Origin: Phytoseiulus persimilis
Taxonomy: Eukaryota; Arthropoda; Arachnida; Mesostigmata; Phytoseiidae
Length of the DNA stretch: 64,000 nucleotides
Direction of reading: 5' to 3'
Assembly (NCBI GenBank): GCA_037576195.1
Contig: CM075104.1
Span: 8,748,775-8,812,774 of the forward strand
The notes beneath the pieces are model-generated. The model had not been told where the DNA came from. It saw nothing but the letters and a program-made list of their open reading frames with translations, and did not search any database. The stretch's first letter is position 1, and every line of letters starts with the position of its first letter. A program made the position numbers and the translations under genes. Of this stretch, positions 61,999-64,000 are shown piece after piece.

Positions 61999-62622
61999 TT
62001 GATCCTCGCAACTGGTTCATCATCGCGCAGTTTCGTTGTTGAACTGCTTAGCCTGAGCAGCTGTTCAGCTCCTTGGGAGGCGGTTGCTGTCTTCTTCTCT
62101 AAGTTATGCGACGGAAGCGGCTTACCTGTTCTGGCGCCCGTCGGGTTTCGAACCGCAACCGAGTCTGGAGGACAACCTCGACGCTGGGGACCCCTCGGTT
62201 CGATATTTTCCGTGGACACACGGGTTGAACCCATTCAATCAATTCCATTCATTCACGAACGATTTGACGATGTTCCACCTGAGTTCAAACCTGAGTCTGT
62301 TAGGAAATCATCCTGTCGTTCCGTTTACCAGGTCAACGCGACAGAGAAAAAATTCCGGTTTCATATGCATAGACCTGGTATACGCGCGTCATGTAACATG
62401 GAGTTCCGATGCTTGCCTGTTACAGGACTGAAGGGCTCCCCGCAAAACAAATATCTGTTCGCCGTGTGTCCGGGATCGAATGAAAATCCCCAGAATGTCG
62501 AACGCCTCAGTGTTCCTTCCGGACTCCAACGTATATCTCTTCTTACCGGACCTTCTCCGAGTTCTTCTGTCGGTTCGAGTCACCCTAAACAGGCAGAGTT
62601 CGAGCCAACACGAGACTTCTGA
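61999..62622 (+). CDS. Candidate open exon, 207 codons, unknown function
   Basis: Open plus-strand frame ending at TGA 62620-62622, with no ATG near its 5' end, so if real it would be an exon. Candidate acceptors lie near 62027 (ATCATCGCGCAG). The distal two-thirds are varied, for example SIPFIHERFDDVPPEFKPES and KYLFAVCPGSNENPQNVERL. A second frame (62084-62431) is also open over part of it. No domain is recognised. Confidence 0.17.
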   Translation: MILATGSSSRSFVVELLSLSSCSAPWEAVAVFFSKLCDGSGLPVLAPVGFRTATESGGQPRRWGPLGSIFSVDTRVEPIQSIPFIHERFDDVPPEFKPESVRKSSCRSVYQVNATEKKFRFHMHRPGIRASCNMEFRCLPVTGLKGSPQNKYLFAVCPGSNENPQNVERLSVPSGLQRISLLTGPSPSSSVGSSHPKQAEFEPTRDF

Positions 62623-64000
62623 AAATACTCGCCGATGACGAGCCTCACTCGAAGATGGGGAGCCGGGTTAGATTTTCCGGACGATGGGAAACGTCGGAAC
62701 CATCCTCCGAGGCTGCGGGAGGAAACTGGGGGAGAGGATCTATGGCACCCACTTGTCGGAACTGAAGGCTGGGCAACGCTTGGACCATCCGAAACCGATC
62801 AGTTCCGATCCCACAGAAGAGCCGGGCATCAAATGAGTTTAGCTGATTCGGAACGAACGCGAGCCATGGATCTCATTTCAAGCTCAAAGTAGAACCCGGT
62901 GCTTACACCTGCCCCTTCGAACAGGTGACGGAACAGCCGTAGTCGGATTGATTCGCGAGGTCTCTCACGGAATCGGGATTTCCGTCACGTTTTTCAAAAA
63001 TTTCAAAGTCTCGGCAATGAATCACCGGTCCGAGAGGCTAGTTTGCTGATGGCGGGAGCAGCGAGTGAGACTCGCGAGGGCCAGAAGGACGCCGCGGTTT
63101 TGGAGGAATAGGACGACGGGCCGATGTCTCGTCTGAATGGATGATAATTCTACTCCGTACTCCTGCCTTCGACAACATTCCGGAGCTTTCGTCATTGAAG
63201 GAACTGTTCGGGATCTGATCCCGAAGTAGCTGTCGTTACAGATGCGAAATGAAAACTCATCACACTTCAGCTTGCGCTCTTCGTGCTGTCGATAGCCGAT
63301 CGGAATTCGCTTCGATTGGAAAGCGAGTCGTTTTCTCATCAATCCCTAATTAGAAATCCGAAAGTTCGCGGATCTAGGAACGTACAGCGAGCAGCTTTCT
63401 GGAAGACCTGCTGCTGTGGACGTTGTGGCTACTGTCGGTGGTCAGAGCTGCGGTACAATCACTCAATTGGATTGCTTTATGCAAATCACGAATGCGGGTT
63501 TCGGTCGACGTCGTCTTTTCCGTGTGCTTGTCCGTGCGCTTGTCGAAAGAACAGCCACGCGACCGATTTCATCGCGTTTGGGTCAGTCCCGTGAGCAGTT
63601 AAGCCAGGGGCATGCGAAAAATCAAAAGAAAAACCCTCACGATGAGCTGGAAACTCAGCATTCCAAAGCCCTGAATTCTGAATTGTCTGGTTTTAAAGTT
63701 TGAAAACTCCGAGAACAAGGATAAGAACCAACCCGAACGAGGTCCCGCTGAACGACTCGATTGTGCTCTCCTTGGAGATACCTCAGATTCAGAGAAGCGG
63801 ACGAGAGGAGCAGGGTTGAATATGTTTTCCGCCGCAGGATGCCGCTCGGAAACCGTCGATGGAAATATTCAACGGCTGCGAAAGAGAAATCCAATGAGGC
63901 CCATTCTTCAGCCTGGCGAACGGTTGTTTTTCGTGCCGATGTCGGTGTTGTGGCGGTGGTTCGTCCATCGCTGCATGATTTATGTGAACGGCCTTTCTAC
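62623..64000. other. No supported gene
   Basis: Short overlapping frames on both strands, no repeat or motif of note. Any gene here would run off the window edge. Confidence 0.5.

Noticed and set aside
62140-62165. GGTTCGAAACC on the minus strand, a perfect tRNA B-box-like word
   Set aside because: The flanking bases cannot form a T-stem and no D-arm is present.

Overview
This looks like nuclear DNA from a multicellular eukaryote, most likely an invertebrate animal and plausibly an arthropod. Base composition is balanced, with many CpG-containing words. There is no operon-like packing of long open frames. Short frames on both strands are interrupted every few dozen codons, microsatellites are frequent, and there are two copies of a short non-autonomous hAT-type DNA transposon with 8-bp target-site duplications. 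I cannot name the species; a GC-balanced arthropod such as a mite is only a guess. I found no rRNA, no convincing tRNA or known microRNA, no CRISPR array, and no protein domain I can name with confidence.

Layout. From 1 to about 8.3 kb I see mostly non-coding sequence, with a small AT-rich island of homeodomain-type sites near 2.43 kb and a perfect 7+3+7 palindrome at 4.80 kb. From 8.3 to 20.8 kb there are several coding-like open frames without recognisable homology. The best is a minus-strand frame at 19.7-20.7 kb, which follows a strong splice-acceptor-like sequence. From 21 to 33 kb the content is a 30-bp tandem duplication, back-to-back poly(A)-signal-like motifs near 28.5 kb, a TATA/initiator-like pair near 29.6 kb, and a two-exon open model at 30.5-30.9 kb. 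From 33.6 to 38.5 kb lie the two hAT-type elements, in the same orientation and about 4.5 kb apart. From 38 to 64 kb there are scattered candidate frames, a run of three coding-like frames in different registers at 42.4-42.8 kb, a cluster of K50-homeodomain-type sites at 48.1-48.2 kb, and a long period-4 low-complexity tract at 57.1 kb.

Overall the window behaves like a gene-poor, possibly intronic or intergenic landscape with few or no conserved coding exons. The mobile elements are the only features supported by structure that is hard to get by chance. All coding calls are candidates based on openness, start codons, splice-like sites and composition. Many overlap equally open frames on the other strand, and their confidences are low for that reason.
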